DNA of 64,000 nucleotides from Actinomadura kijaniata NBRC 14229 (GCF_001552175.1 NZ_BCQR01000001.1:1-64000); one strand, 5' to 3'. Positions 43,415 through 53,278 are shown, counted from the stretch's first letter. Notes: generated by a model from the letters alone, not told the origin. Translations and numbers: made by a program.

Positions 43415-45616
43415 TCACCGGTGAAGGGCGTCCTCCCGGGGTCGTGCCGCCCGGTGCCGTCTCCGCGCGGGCGGTGACGGCTCGACCCGCAGCAGGCGGG
43501 CCGCCCAGGAGGGCAGCCACCAGTTCCACTCGCCCATCATCGCCACCGTGGCGGGCAGCAGCAGGCCGCGGACGAGCGTGGCGTCGATCAGGACGCCCAG
43601 CGCGACGCCCGTGGCGAAGATCGACACGTCCAGTTCCCCGCCGGCGGCCATCGAGGCGAACGAGCAGAACAGGATCAGCGCCGCGCAGGTGACCAGCCGT
43701 CCGGTGCGTCCGACGCCGTCGACCACGGCGGTCCGGGTGGAGCCGGTGCGGTCGTACTCCTCCCGGATCCGGGACAGGATGAACACCTCGTAGTCCGTCG
43801 ACAGCCCGTACAGGAAGGCGAACACGGTCACCGGGACGAACGTTCCGATGGAGCCGTCCGGCCGGATGCCCAGCACGGTCTCGGTGCCCCAGCCCCACTG
43901 CCACAGGACGACCATCGCGCCGAGCACCGCGCCGAGCGACAGCAGGTTCAGCAGGATCGCCTTCAGGGGCAGCAGCAGCGACCGGAACGCCCGCGCCAGC
44001 ATCACGAAGGTGACCAGCGACAGCGTCGCCAGCATCCACGGGAACGCCGTGTAGGTGACCTTCACGTAGTCCATCTGCTGGGTGACGTTGCCGCCGACCA
44101 GCGTGCCGTCCGGGACCCGGTCGACCACGCGGGTGACGGTGTCCTCGCCCGCGGCCGAGCCTCCCTCGTGGCGCGGCAGCACGGTGAGGACCGCGGAGCC
44201 GTTCCGGCGCCACTGCCCGCCGTCGGGCGCGGCCACCGCGTACACCCCGTCCGTGGCGCGAAGGGTCCGCGCGACCCGTGCCGGGTCCGTGCCCGCGGGC
44301 ACGTAGACGTCGAACGAGGTGAGGACGCCGGAGGGCACCCCGCTGTCCGTCAGGGCGGTGAGCCCCGCCCGGCCCTCGCCGGAGCCGGCCAGCCGGTCGG
44401 TCGTCGGCACCGACAGGTTCAGCCCCAGCGCGGCGGCGGACAGCGCCAGCAGGACCGCGCCGCTGGCCGCGGCCGTCGGCCACCGGAAGCGCACCACGTT
44501 CCGGGCCACCGCGGTCCAGAAGAGCCCGGCGGACGCCTCCCGCCCGAGCGCGGGGCGGTCCGCCCGGCCGGTCTCCCGGCGGCGGCGCAGGCGCCGGCCC
44601 GAGGAGCTGAGCAGCAGCGGCAGCAGGGTCAGCGAGACCAGCGCGCTCGCCGCGGTCACCAGCATGCCCCCGACGCCGAGGCTGCGCAGCAGCGGGATCG
44701 GGAGCAGCACCATGGTGACCAGGCCGATGGCGACCGCGCCGGCCGAGAAGACGACGGCGTGCCCGGACGTGGCCATCGCGCGCCGCACCGCGTCGTCGCC
44801 GTGGTGCCCCCCGGCCTCCTCCTCCCGCCAGCGGATGACCAGGATCAGCGCGTAGTCGATCGCGATGCCGACGCCGAGGAGCGGCAGCATGGCGACCGTC
44901 GTCTCGTGGACGGGGACGAACGGGCTCACCACGAGCAGCCCCAGGAACGACACGGGCACCGCGACCAGGGCGGTCAGCAGCGGCACCAGGGCCAGGGCGG
45001 ACCGCAGGGCGTACAGCAGCACCGCGATCGCCGCGCCGATGGTGACCAGCAGTTTCAGCGGGACGTTGAGGCCGCCCCGGTCGGCGCCGGTCGCCAGCGT
45101 GTCCAGCCCGGTGACCCGCACCTTCGATCCCGGCGGCAGCTCGGCGCGCAGGGCGTCGGTGATCAGGGGGCCGAGCGCGGGGGTCTCCCCCAGCGCGCTG
45201 CCCGGGAGGCCGCCCTGCTCGACGGGGCCGCCGAACACCAGCCCGAAGGTCGTCCTGCCGTCCTTGCCGAGGAACGCCCGGTCACCGGTGTCGGCGTACG
45301 AGACGACGCGCGCCTCGACCCTCTCGGCGGCCCTGCCGAAGGCCCGGCCGAGGGCCTCCCTCATCTCCGGGCTGTCGGCGCGCCGCCCCTCCGGCAGGGT
45401 CACGACGGGGACGAAGGGGCGCTCGTAGCCGCCGTTCCCGTAGGTCTTCAGGATTTGTTGGTTGGCCTCGTATCCGGGCAGCCCCGGGTAGGCGTTGCGC
45501 TCGTCCACGTTCGGGAGCAGCAGGGCGATAGCGCCGCACCCGGCGAGCAGCAGCAGGACGACGAGCGTCCGGACGAGGCGCCTCCGGCCGAGGACGAGGT
45601 CGCAGATTCTCTCCAT
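43415..45616 (-). CDS. MMPL/RND family transporter
   Basis: A 733-residue membrane exporter with the RND layout: an N-terminal helix (RTLVVLLLLAGCGAIALLL), a large exported loop, five helices including GVGIAIDYALILVIRWREEE (the Asp-Tyr pair of helix 4 used for proton coupling), then a second half with YGLSTDYEVFILSRIREEYD. This double signature is diagnostic of actinobacterial MMPL proteins, which export lipids, siderophores or drugs. It is divergent from a two-component system that probably regulates it. Confidence 0.93.
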   Translation of the reverse strand: MERICDLVLGRRRLVRTLVVLLLLAGCGAIALLLPNVDERNAYPGLPGYEANQQILKTYGNGGYERPFVPVVTLPEGRRADSPEMREALGRAFGRAAERVEARVVSYADTGDRAFLGKDGRTTFGLVFGGPVEQGGLPGSALGETPALGPLITDALRAELPPGSKVRVTGLDTLATGADRGGLNVPLKLLVTIGAAIAVLLYALRSALALVPLLTALVAVPVSFLGLLVVSPFVPVHETTVAMLPLLGVGIAIDYALILVIRWREEEAGGHHGDDAVRRAMATSGHAVVFSAGAVAIGLVTMVLLPIPLLRSLGVGGMLVTAASALVSLTLLPLLLSSSGRRLRRRRETGRADRPALGREASAGLFWTAVARNVVRFRWPTAAASGAVLLALSAAALGLNLSVPTTDRLAGSGEGRAGLTALTDSGVPSGVLTSFDVYVPAGTDPARVARTLRATDGVYAVAAPDGGQWRRNGSAVLTVLPRHEGGSAAGEDTVTRVVDRVPDGTLVGGNVTQQMDYVKVTYTAFPWMLATLSLVTFVMLARAFRSLLLPLKAILLNLLSLGAVLGAMVVLWQWGWGTETVLGIRPDGSIGTFVPVTVFAFLYGLSTDYEVFILSRIREEYDRTGSTRTAVVDGVGRTGRLVTCAALILFCSFASMAAGGELDVSIFATGVALGVLIDATLVRGLLLPATVAMMGEWNWWLPSWAARLLRVEPSPPARRRHRAARPREDALHR

Positions 45617-45635
45617 GCCCCCAGGCCACCAGAGG

Positions 45636-45670
45636 GTTCTTCGGCGCCTCGTCGAGCGTTCTTAGAGAAC
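45636..45670. promoter_or_regulatory. Repeat elements between MMPL and two-component genes
   Basis: GTTCTT occurs at 45636-45641 and again at 45658-45663, 22 bases (two helical turns) apart, a spacing typical of OmpR-family dimers. The second copy is also half of the palindrome GTTCT-TAG-AGAAC (45658-45670). Likely site of the divergent response regulator. Confidence 0.45.
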
Positions 45671-45727
45671 TCTGTCAATGCGGCGACATCCCTCTCGAAC
45701 CGCCGGAAAGCGGGCGACACTTGCGGT

Positions 45728-46465
45728 GTGAACCCGACGATTCTCCGTGTCCTGGTGGTCGACGACGAGAGCTACCTCGCGGACCTCATCGCCACCGCGC
45801 TGCGGTACGAGGGGTTCGACACCGCCGTGGCGGGCACCGGGAGGGCCGCCGCCGAGCTGGTCGAGGCGTTCCGCCCGCACCTCATCGTGATGGACGTCAT
45901 GCTGCCGGACGGCTCCGGCATCGACGCGTGCCGCCGGCTGCGGCACGCCGGGTGCGAGGCGCCCGTGGTGTTCCTGACGGCCCGCGACTCCACGGAGGAC
46001 AAGATCGCCGGGCTGACGGTGGGCGGCGACGACTACGTCACCAAGCCGTTCAGCCTGGAGGAGCTCATCGCCCGGATCCGCGCGGTGCTGCGCCGGACCG
46101 CGCCGCCCGGGGAACGCGCGCGGCTGGCCTTCGCCGACCTGGAGATCGACGACGGGGCGCACGAGGTCCGCCGGCACGGGGTGCGGGTGGACCTGACGCC
46201 GACCGAGTTCAAGCTGCTGCGCTACCTGGTGGCGAACGCCGGGCGCGTCCTGTCCAAACGCCAGATCCTCGACCACGTGTGGGAGTACGACTTCGGCGGC
46301 AACGACGCCGTGGTCCAGACGTACGTCTCCTACCTGCGGCGCAAGATCGACGTCTTCGAGCCCGCCCTGATCCAGACCGTGCCGCGCGTCGGCTACGTCG
46401 TGCGCGTCCAGGAGGCGGACACCGCCCGGCGGACCGGGCGGCCGGGCTCCGGGGTGGGCCGATGA
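45728..46465 (+). CDS. OmpR/PhoB-family response regulator
   Basis: A 245-residue regulator with a complete receiver (RVLVVDDE, acceptor Asp in LIVMDVMLPDG, LTARDS, Lys in YVTKPFSLEEL) and a winged-helix output domain (LTPTEFKLLRYLVANAGRVLSKRQILDHVW, VVQTYVSYLRRKID, RVGYVVR). GTG at 45728 begins 112 bases from the divergent MMPL gene. Its last codon overlaps the kinase start by ATGA. Confidence 0.95.
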   Translation: MNPTILRVLVVDDESYLADLIATALRYEGFDTAVAGTGRAAAELVEAFRPHLIVMDVMLPDGSGIDACRRLRHAGCEAPVVFLTARDSTEDKIAGLTVGGDDYVTKPFSLEELIARIRAVLRRTAPPGERARLAFADLEIDDGAHEVRRHGVRVDLTPTEFKLLRYLVANAGRVLSKRQILDHVWEYDFGGNDAVVQTYVSYLRRKIDVFEPALIQTVPRVGYVVRVQEADTARRTGRPGSGVGR

Positions 46466-47904
46466 CCCTGCGAGCCCGGCTGGTCCTGGTGCTCGCCGGG
46501 CTGCTGGCCCTCGGCATGGCGCTCTCGGTCGGCGCCACCTTCGGCGCCCTCCAGGACTGGCGCCGGGACCGGACCGACGAGGTGCTCGCCGCCGTGGCGG
46601 AGCGGTTGCGCGAGGACCTCGCCACCGGGCGGGACGGCGGGCGGCTCGTGCCGCCCGACCCGGCGGACCGGCTGACCGGCCTCTGGCGGGCGGCCGCCGA
46701 CAGGGGCGACCTCCCCTCGTTCTTCCAGATCCGGTCCCGGGACGGGCGGGTCCGCCAGACCTCGGGGTTCGGCGGCCGTCCGGAGCTGCCCCGCACCCTG
46801 CCCGCCGGGCGGACGTTCCACGTACGGGACGGCGGGGAGGGCAGGTGGCTGCTGCACTCCTCGCCGCTTCCCGACGGGGTCCTGCTCGTCGGCATGCGGA
46901 CGGCCGTGGCCGACGAGCTGACGCACCGCACCGCGATGGTCGCGGCCACCTCCGCCGTGGCGGCCCTCCTGGCGGTGACCCTGCTCTCGTGGCACGCGGT
47001 GCGCCGCGGGCTGCGCCCGCTGGAGTCGATCGCCGCCACGGCCGCGGCGATCGGCGGCGGCGACCTGGCGCGCCGCGTCCCGGCCGCCGGGCCGCGCACC
47101 GAGGTGGGCCGGCTCGGCGGCGCGCTGAACGCGATGCTCGGGCAGATCGAGTCGGCGTTCGAGGAGCGCCGCCGGGCCGAGGAGCGGCTGCGGCGCTTCG
47201 TCGCCGACGCCTCGCACGAGCTGCGCACGCCGATCGCCACCGTCCGCGGCTACGCGGAGCTGTTCCGGCGGGGCGCGGCGACGCGGCCGGACGACCTGGC
47301 CCGCGCGATGGCGCGGATCGAGTCGGAGGCCCGGCGGATGGGCTCCCTCGTCGAGGAGCTGCTGCTGCTCGCCCGGCTCGACCAGGGCCTTCCCCTGGCC
47401 CTGGCCCCGGTCGATCTCGGGGCGCTGGCCGCCGAGGCCGTCGACGACGCCCGGGTGCTGGCCCCCGGCCGTCCGCTGCTGCTGGAGACCGAGACGGACG
47501 GCGGCCCCGTGATGGTCCGGGGCGACGCGGACCGGCTGCGGCAGGTCCTGGCGAACCTGCTGTCCAACGTGCGGCAGCACACCCCGGACGGCACCGGGGC
47601 GCGGGTGCGCGTCGTCGCCCGGGACGGGCAGGCCGTGGTCGAGGTGGCGGACGGCGGACCGGGACTCGACGAGGAGCAGGCCCGGCACGTGTTCGAACGT
47701 TTCTTCCGCGCCGATCCCTCCCGCGCCCGGACCGCCGGCGGGGGCCGCGGGGAGGGGACCGGGCTCGGGCTGGCCATCGTGGCGGCCGTCGCCGGGGCCC
47801 ACGGCGGGAGCGCCGAGGTCGACCCGGCCCCCGGCGAGGGCGCGGTCTTCCGCGTACGGCTGCCCCTGATGGACGGGGCCTTCCAGGCACGCGGGCGCGG
47901 TTGA
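46462..47904 (+). CDS. Sensor histidine kinase
   Basis: A 480-residue kinase. Two membrane helices (RARLVLVLAGLLALGMALSV and MVAATSAVAALLAVTLLSW) bracket a sensor region of about 140 residues. A HAMP segment follows (RRGLRPLESIAATAAAI), then the H box FVADASHELRTPIATVRGYAEL, N box LRQVLANLLSNVRQHTPDG, G1 VEVADGGPGL, F box FERFFRAD and G2 GEGTGLGLAIVAAV. All catalytic elements are present. It forms an operon with the regulator and probably senses envelope stress or drugs handled by the MMPL exporter. Confidence 0.95.
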   Translation: MTLRARLVLVLAGLLALGMALSVGATFGALQDWRRDRTDEVLAAVAERLREDLATGRDGGRLVPPDPADRLTGLWRAAADRGDLPSFFQIRSRDGRVRQTSGFGGRPELPRTLPAGRTFHVRDGGEGRWLLHSSPLPDGVLLVGMRTAVADELTHRTAMVAATSAVAALLAVTLLSWHAVRRGLRPLESIAATAAAIGGGDLARRVPAAGPRTEVGRLGGALNAMLGQIESAFEERRRAEERLRRFVADASHELRTPIATVRGYAELFRRGAATRPDDLARAMARIESEARRMGSLVEELLLLARLDQGLPLALAPVDLGALAAEAVDDARVLAPGRPLLLETETDGGPVMVRGDADRLRQVLANLLSNVRQHTPDGTGARVRVVARDGQAVVEVADGGPGLDEEQARHVFERFFRADPSRARTAGGGRGEGTGLGLAIVAAVAGAHGGSAEVDPAPGEGAVFRVRLPLMDGAFQARGRG

Positions 47905-47944
47905 TGACGGGGCTGGGCGAAGAACCGGCCTCGGGCCGTGCGGT

Positions 47945-48481
47945 TCAGGACCGGGCCCAGTGGAGCAGGCGGTCCACGTGACGGCGGGTCAGGCCGGTGG
48001 CGGGGTCGGTGCGGAGCAGGCGCGTCGAGCGGTACGGGAGGGCCTGGCGGCGGGCGCGGAACGGGATCACGTCGTCCACCCACGCGAAGCGGCGGCCGTT
48101 CGCGTGGCGCAGGATCGGCACCCACTTGTACATCTGCGGGATCCGCAGCGGCGGGCAGTAGGGGTCGTCGGGGCGCGTCCTGTACTCCTTGAACGCGACG
48201 TACGGCAGCGGCGGGAGGTCGAGGAGGGGCGCGATGTGCTCGTTGGCGTGTTCCTCCCAGGTGGTGGCCCAGGTCAGGTCGTAATGGGCGGCGAGTTCGG
48301 CCAGCCAGGCGGCGTGCGCCGGGTTGATGCGGATCGTGAGGTTGCCGACGGTGTGCTCGGTGAGGCCGGGGGTCGGGTGTTCGGGGTTCAGGACGCCGTC
48401 CACGTCCAGGTAGAGGAGCGGGCGCGGGTTCGGGTGGGTGCCGGGGCGGGGGACGCCTCCGAGTCCTCGGCGGCGGGGCAT
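47945..48481 (-). CDS. HAD-like domain protein
   Basis: A 178-residue protein of the HAD superfamily secretory/condensation-like branch. The nucleophile motif is LLYLDVDGVLNP (DxD), a motif II-like TWATTWEEHANEHI follows, then the Lys in AFKEYR or YKWVPIL and the acidic motif FAWVDDVIPF. It is a small cap-less phosphatase-like protein; substrate unknown. ATG at 48481 was preferred to an upstream start. It lies 33 bases downstream of the P450 stop on the same strand and may be co-transcribed. Confidence 0.8.
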   Translation of the reverse strand: MPRRRGLGGVPRPGTHPNPRPLLYLDVDGVLNPEHPTPGLTEHTVGNLTIRINPAHAAWLAELAAHYDLTWATTWEEHANEHIAPLLDLPPLPYVAFKEYRTRPDDPYCPPLRIPQMYKWVPILRHANGRRFAWVDDVIPFRARRQALPYRSTRLLRTDPATGLTRRHVDRLLHWARS

Positions 48482-48513
48482 GGGGTCGAGGGTAGAGCCG
48501 CCCCGGCACGGGG

Positions 48514-49713
48514 TCACCAGGTGACCGGCAGCCGCCGCGGGCGGCGGACGAAGCGGCCGTCGTCCCAGGGGACCTCGTCGAGCGGGACGGCCAGGCGCAG
48601 GCCGGGCAGCCGCCGGGTGAGCGTGGACAGCGCCACCTGCAACTCCATCCTGGCCAGGGCGGCGCCGACGCAGCGGTGCGGTCCGAATCCGAAGGCGATG
48701 TGCGGGTTGTCCTCGCGGGCGACCTCCAGGACCTCGGGGTCGGGGAACACGGTCCCGTCGCGGTTGGCGGCGGCCAGCTCGACCAGCACCTGGTCGCCCC
48801 GGCGCAGCCTGACCCCGCCGAGTTCCACCTCCTCCAGCACGAAGCGGGTCAGCGACCCCTGGGTGATCAGGGGCACGTACCGCAGGAGCTCCTCCACCGC
48901 CGTGGACACCAGGCCGGGTTCGTCGGCCAGCCGCCGGTAGTCCCCGCCGCGCAGCAGCAGGTACACGAAGTTGGGGATCTGCGAGGCGGTGGTCTCGTGG
49001 CCCGCGGCCAGCAGGGCGCGCAGCAGGTTGACCATCTCGGCCGGGCTGAGGCGGTCGCCCTCGACGCGTTCGCGCACCAGCGCGCCGATGAGGTCGTCGG
49101 TGGGGTGCCGCGTGCGCCGGTCGGCCTGGTCGGCCAGGTAGTCGTTCATCGCGTCGATGCTGGCCGCGGCCTGTTCGGCGGTCTTGCCGGTGGTGCTGAG
49201 CAGGGCGTCGGTCCAGGCGGTGAAGCGGGCGCGGTCCGCGGCGGGCACGCCCAGCAGGTCACAGATGACCTCGATGGGCAGCGTCAGCCCGAACGTCTCG
49301 AACAGGTCGGCCGGCGGCCCGGCCTCGATCATGGCGTCGACGAGGCGGCCCGCGATGCGTTCGGTGCCCGCCCGCAGTTCCTCCACGCGCCGGGGCGTGA
49401 ACGCGCGGAACACGAAACGCCGCAGCCGGGTGTGGTCGGGTGGGTCGGTGCTCAGCAGCGTCCGGACGGTGATCTCCACCGGGGTCGTCCGGGCAATGTC
49501 GGCTTCGGGGATTCCCGCGCGTTCGGGATCCCGGCCGAAGACGGGGCTGCTGAGAACGTGGCGGGCGTCCTCGTAGCGGGTGACCAGCCAGGCCGGGGCG
49601 CCGTAGGGCAGGCGGACCCGGATCGGGGCCCGGCCGTCGCGCGCCTCGGTGAGCAGCGGGGAGGGCTGGAGGGCGTGGTCGGCGGGGAAGGGGAAGGCGG
49701 GAAGTCCGCGCAT
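48514..49713 (-). CDS. Cytochrome P450
   Basis: A 399-residue soluble P450. The I-helix is LLAAGHETTASQ, the K-helix EELLRYVP, and the heme loop FGFGPHRCVGAALARMEL supplies the Cys ligand. The meander R-x-R lies in the C-terminal part. Similar P450s act in secondary metabolism with external ferredoxin; none is adjacent. Substrate is unknown. ATG at 49713 is the only sensible start. Confidence 0.95.
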   Translation of the reverse strand: MRGLPAFPFPADHALQPSPLLTEARDGRAPIRVRLPYGAPAWLVTRYEDARHVLSSPVFGRDPERAGIPEADIARTTPVEITVRTLLSTDPPDHTRLRRFVFRAFTPRRVEELRAGTERIAGRLVDAMIEAGPPADLFETFGLTLPIEVICDLLGVPAADRARFTAWTDALLSTTGKTAEQAAASIDAMNDYLADQADRRTRHPTDDLIGALVRERVEGDRLSPAEMVNLLRALLAAGHETTASQIPNFVYLLLRGGDYRRLADEPGLVSTAVEELLRYVPLITQGSLTRFVLEEVELGGVRLRRGDQVLVELAAANRDGTVFPDPEVLEVAREDNPHIAFGFGPHRCVGAALARMELQVALSTLTRRLPGLRLAVPLDEVPWDDGRFVRRPRRLPVTW

Positions 49714-50282
49714 GGCGACTCCAACGGGGGGTGTTCACCGGAGTGTCCGGCGAAGAGGAGGACCGAATCGCGCGCAATTCCCGATGAGATGTTAGATATC
49801 CAAATTATTCTCGCTGCCCTGTTTCGACCAGGACATGTTCCCCTAACCGGAGCCGCAATGGCCTTTCCGTCCGCCCGGAGAGGCCTGTCCGAAAAACGGC
49901 GGAATGGTGACAGCGGGTGAGACGGCACCGGAAGGAACGATCCACGCACCGACGACGCGGCGCGGGCGGCAGGCCCAGCGGGCCGCGAGGGCCAGGCCCC
50001 ACAGGTGGACGGCGCCGTCCGGCCCCGCGTGACGCGTGGATCTCGTCCTCAGAGGGGTCGGCGGGATCGGTGCGGAGCGCACGTCGGCACCGGCTCCCGT
50101 TCCCGGCACCGTCCGGCAGGGCCCCGGCAGTGCCTGGGCACCAGATCCCTCCGGGGAAGTTGATCCTTCGGACCCTGTTTGACGCCTTCGGTGGTCGGAG
50201 ACCATGAGCGACGCCGTCGCGGCTCGATCAAGCTCGATCGCGCCCGAAGCCGACCGGCTCCCGATTCTTCCGGAAGGACCTC
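49714..50282. other. Long intergenic region
   Basis: This 569-base gap separates divergent genes. An AT-rich patch at 49785-49815 probably holds the P450 promoter. Open frames inside it lack ribosome sites and recognisable content, so no gene is called. Confidence 0.4.
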
Positions 50283-50726
50283 ATGCGCACCCTCACGCTC
50301 GCCGGAGCCACCGCTGCGACCGGCGTCACCCTGGCCCTCCTCACCACGCCGGGCGCCGCGTCCGCAGGCACCGCATCCGCGGCCAGTGCATCCGCCGCCG
50401 CCAGCGTGGACGGCGCCCCCGCCGTCTCGGCCGCGGCCTCCCTGAAGAGGGACTCCATCAAGTGCGGCAAGGGCCGGGGTGGCGACCGGAAGGTGAACTT
50501 CAGTTACAAGCCGAGCTCCTACTCCACCACGATCTACTTCAACAACCACTGCGCCAAGGGGAAGAGGATCCCCGCGACGGTGAAGTCCTGGGCGTGGTCC
50601 AGCACCGGGAAGATCTACATGTACAGGTGCATGACCACCAACGGTCAGACCGATGGGAGGAAGAAGTTCAACACCGGCAAGTGGACGTTCATGGACATCT
50701 ACGGCAAGAGCGAGCACTGCAAATGA
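50283..50726 (+). CDS. Small secreted basic protein
   Basis: A 147-residue preprotein. The signal peptide (MRTLTLAGATAATGVTLALLTTPGAASA) is followed by an Ala/Ser-rich spacer of about 25 residues and a mature basic domain of about 95 residues with four Cys (IKCGKG, NHCAKG, MYRCMT, EHCK end), presumably two disulfides. Aromatic, Lys- and Tyr-rich strands suggest a beta-sandwich. ATG at 50283 has GGAAGGACCTC ahead. Not recognised; a protein of the same general type is at 39671. Confidence 0.75.
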   Translation: MRTLTLAGATAATGVTLALLTTPGAASAGTASAASASAAASVDGAPAVSAAASLKRDSIKCGKGRGGDRKVNFSYKPSSYSTTIYFNNHCAKGKRIPATVKSWAWSSTGKIYMYRCMTTNGQTDGRKKFNTGKWTFMDIYGKSEHCK

Positions 50727-50814
50727 GCCGGCCGGTGGCGCTTCGTACAGACATGTGCGTCTTCTTGATGGTTTGATCGAGGGTGTGTTGATCGAGCCGG
50801 GTTCGGGAGCGCTG

Positions 50815-51615
50815 ATGGATCCGCAGGAGGCCGCCGCCGATCCGGAACGCGGGCGCGCGTTCTACCGGGAGGCCATCGATTCCGGGGACGCCGACCGGGC
50901 GGCGGAGGCGACGTTCCTGATGGGCGCGCTCGAACGCAACGTCGGCCGGACCGACGCGGCACGGGACTGGTTCGAACGGGCGATCGCGACCGGGCACGCC
51001 GAGGTCGCGCCCAAGGCGTGGGTCAACCTCGCGGTGCTGGAGGCGGTGGCCGGGCGGGTCGAGCGGGCGCGGGCCGCGTTCGGCCGGGCGATCGACAGCG
51101 GGCATCCCCGGCACGCCCCGCAGGCGATGTTCAACGGCGCGATCCTCGAAAGCCGCCGGGGCGACCTGGAACGGGCGCGCGACCTGTACCGGCGGGCGAT
51201 CGACGGCGGGGACGTCGAGCACTCCCGGAAGGCTCTGATCAACCTCGCCGACCTCGAATCCGAGCAGGGGCGGGCCGGTGTCGCGCGGGAGCTGTACGAG
51301 CGGGCGTTGACGTGCGGCGACGCCGAGACGGAGGAACGGGCGCGGACCGGGCTGCGCAACCTCGGCCAGAGCTACTTCCGGAGTCCCCCGCCGTACCGCG
51401 GGGCCGACCCGGCGGTGCTGCGGGGGCGGCTGGGAGTCGATCCCGACGACGTCACCCACGCCGGTTGGGCCACGGGGCGCAGGCCCGGCTACGGGTCGGG
51501 GTACCTGGAGTACTGGACGCGGGACGACGAGACGCACATCCTGTTCGTGGATCTTCGGGAGCCGGACGACTTCCACGTCTACATGTACTTCAAGGAGCGT
51601 TTCGGTCTCGCCTGA
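50815..51615 (+). CDS. Tetratricopeptide/Sel1-like repeat protein
   Basis: A 266-residue soluble protein. Residues about 10-165 hold four to five helical repeats of about 36 residues each with a common core (ARDWFERAIATGH, ARAAFGRAIDSGH, ARDLYRRAIDGGD, ARELYERALTCGD). The last 90 residues form a separate domain ending FHVYMYFKERFGLA, with DETHILFVDLREPDDF. Repeats suggest protein binding; the C-terminal domain is unknown. ATG at 50815 follows GGGAGC; GTG at 50785 is in frame. It lies 172 bases ahead of the PLD-type gene pair on the same strand. Confidence 0.75.
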   Translation: MDPQEAAADPERGRAFYREAIDSGDADRAAEATFLMGALERNVGRTDAARDWFERAIATGHAEVAPKAWVNLAVLEAVAGRVERARAAFGRAIDSGHPRHAPQAMFNGAILESRRGDLERARDLYRRAIDGGDVEHSRKALINLADLESEQGRAGVARELYERALTCGDAETEERARTGLRNLGQSYFRSPPPYRGADPAVLRGRLGVDPDDVTHAGWATGRRPGYGSGYLEYWTRDDETHILFVDLREPDDFHVYMYFKERFGLA

Positions 51616-51787
51616 CGTCGCGACCGGCGGGGAGCCGTGGTTCCACCTCCCCCAGTGCGCGCTGGGCGCGGTGGACCGTCGACGGCGCAGGTCGCAGGTG
51701 AACGCTTCGTGATCGTTATGAGGGCGGGTTCCCGGCGTCCCGGACGGGCGGTACGTTCTTCGGGGAACGGTGGATTGAGGGTGGAAG

Positions 51788-53278
51788 TTGACGGCTGTCA
51801 TCGAGGGACCCGGCTGGTCGGCGCGGGGGTTGGACCAGCGTTCCGGGCGTTATCCCCTCGCGGTCGAGGGACCCGTTCTGCGGGCGGTGGACGTGTTGGT
51901 CCCCGGGGTCTCGACGGTGACGTGGTTCGTTCGCTACTACGCGCTGTACGCGGCGCTCGGCGCGCACGCGGAACGCCACGGGCTCGGCGCGGAGGCGTGC
52001 CGGAACCTGCTGAGACGGTCCGAGGTCGTCATGGCCGGGGTGTCGGAGCTGTTCGACCAGGGGGTCGTGGCGCACGGCGCGGACCGGGTGCGGCCGTGGC
52101 TGGATGACGTTCTGGACGTCGCGGGCGCGGCCGCTTCCTATTCGCCCCGGGCCTGGGGGTTCTGGGAGCGGTACGGCGGGCCGGGACAGGTGCTCGGGAG
52201 CGTCGCCGTGGAGGACGGGGCGTTGCGGCCGGGGCGGCACTCGTGCCCGGAGGAGGTGCGGGGGCTGTTCGCGCCGCTGTTCGAGGCGGCCGGGCGCGAC
52301 CGGCTGGACTTCGGGGAGCTGGAGGGGCTGGAGCCGCTGGCGCTGTCGGGCGCCGAGCGTCCCGAGAACCCCTGGATGCGGGACCTGTTCACCGCGACCC
52401 GGCGCGGGCGGCACGACCCCGGCGTGTGGGAGGCCGACGACCTGCGGCGGCGCGGCGCGATGCGGATGGTGCTGCGGTCCCTGGTGCTGAACGGCGGCCG
52501 GGGCGACGGCGAGAGCTGGGAGGACGTCGTCCGCTCGGTGGTGGCGTTCGGGAACCGCGCCGCGACCGATCCGGTGCTGGCGTCGATCCGCGAGGTGCCG
52601 GACTGGCGCGGGGTGCTGCTGCGGCACTACTCGGTCGGCGCGTGGCGGCGGCTGTGGGCGGCGCTGGCCGCCACGATCGGACGGGACGGCGAGGACGCCG
52701 ACCGGAGCCACCGGGAGCTGCGGGACTGGCTGGCCGACCGGATGCCGGACCAGACGGTGCGGGCGTTCCTGGACGAGCTTCCGGCGACGATGGTCGGCGG
52801 GCATCCAGCCCCCATCGAACGGGCCGTGCTGACCGTCGGGGACGCCGACGACCCGCTGACGAACGTCCGGCTGCTGCTGGTCGGCGGGCGGCGCGGCGCG
52901 GAGCTGGAGGGCGGGACGCGCGCGGCGTTCCTGGGCGCGCGGCACGACATCCTCAACCCCGAATGGGTGCGGCTGCGCACCGAGGACTTCCTGGACCGGC
53001 CGCTGCGGGAGCTGGCGGCCGGGCTGGTGGACGACATGCTGGCGCAGGCGCGGCGGGTCGCGCTGGCGGGGATGGCGCCGGACCCCTCGGGACGGCTGCG
53101 GGTGTTCTCGCAGGTCCACGAGCGGAACGGGCGGTACTACCGGGCCGGCGACGAGGGAACGGCGGAGCCGGAGCCGCGGATCGGGCGGCTGGCGTCGTTC
53201 GCCCGTCAGCTCGGGCTGGTCGACGAGGGCGGGGCGGTGCTCCCGCTCGGCGCGGAGCTGCTGGGGGTGGGCGCGTGA
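51788..53278 (+). CDS. Unknown protein coupled to PLD-fold gene
   Basis: A 496-residue soluble protein with no recognised catalytic motif. The N-terminus (PGVSTVTWFVRYYALYAALGAHAERHG) resembles unnamed proteins that begin with a LLPGISNVTxRxRYYSFY-like segment and are found next to putative DNA-defence genes. The middle is helical, and the end (IGRLASFARQLGLVDEGGAVLPLGAELL) looks like a small winged helix. TTG at 51788 is the only start near the conserved N-terminus, with GGTGGAAG adjacent. Its TGA overlaps the GTG of the next gene, so the two products are made together. Role in defence is inference. Confidence 0.65.
   Translation: MTAVIEGPGWSARGLDQRSGRYPLAVEGPVLRAVDVLVPGVSTVTWFVRYYALYAALGAHAERHGLGAEACRNLLRRSEVVMAGVSELFDQGVVAHGADRVRPWLDDVLDVAGAAASYSPRAWGFWERYGGPGQVLGSVAVEDGALRPGRHSCPEEVRGLFAPLFEAAGRDRLDFGELEGLEPLALSGAERPENPWMRDLFTATRRGRHDPGVWEADDLRRRGAMRMVLRSLVLNGGRGDGESWEDVVRSVVAFGNRAATDPVLASIREVPDWRGVLLRHYSVGAWRRLWAALAATIGRDGEDADRSHRELRDWLADRMPDQTVRAFLDELPATMVGGHPAPIERAVLTVGDADDPLTNVRLLLVGGRRGAELEGGTRAAFLGARHDILNPEWVRLRTEDFLDRPLRELAAGLVDDMLAQARRVALAGMAPDPSGRLRVFSQVHERNGRYYRAGDEGTAEPEPRIGRLASFARQLGLVDEGGAVLPLGAELLGVGA

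Noticed and set aside
49843..50205. 120-codon minus-strand open frame in the P450 upstream gap, considered as a ferredoxin partner
   Set aside because: It has no cysteine pattern for an Fe-S cluster and reads like antisense low-complexity sequence.
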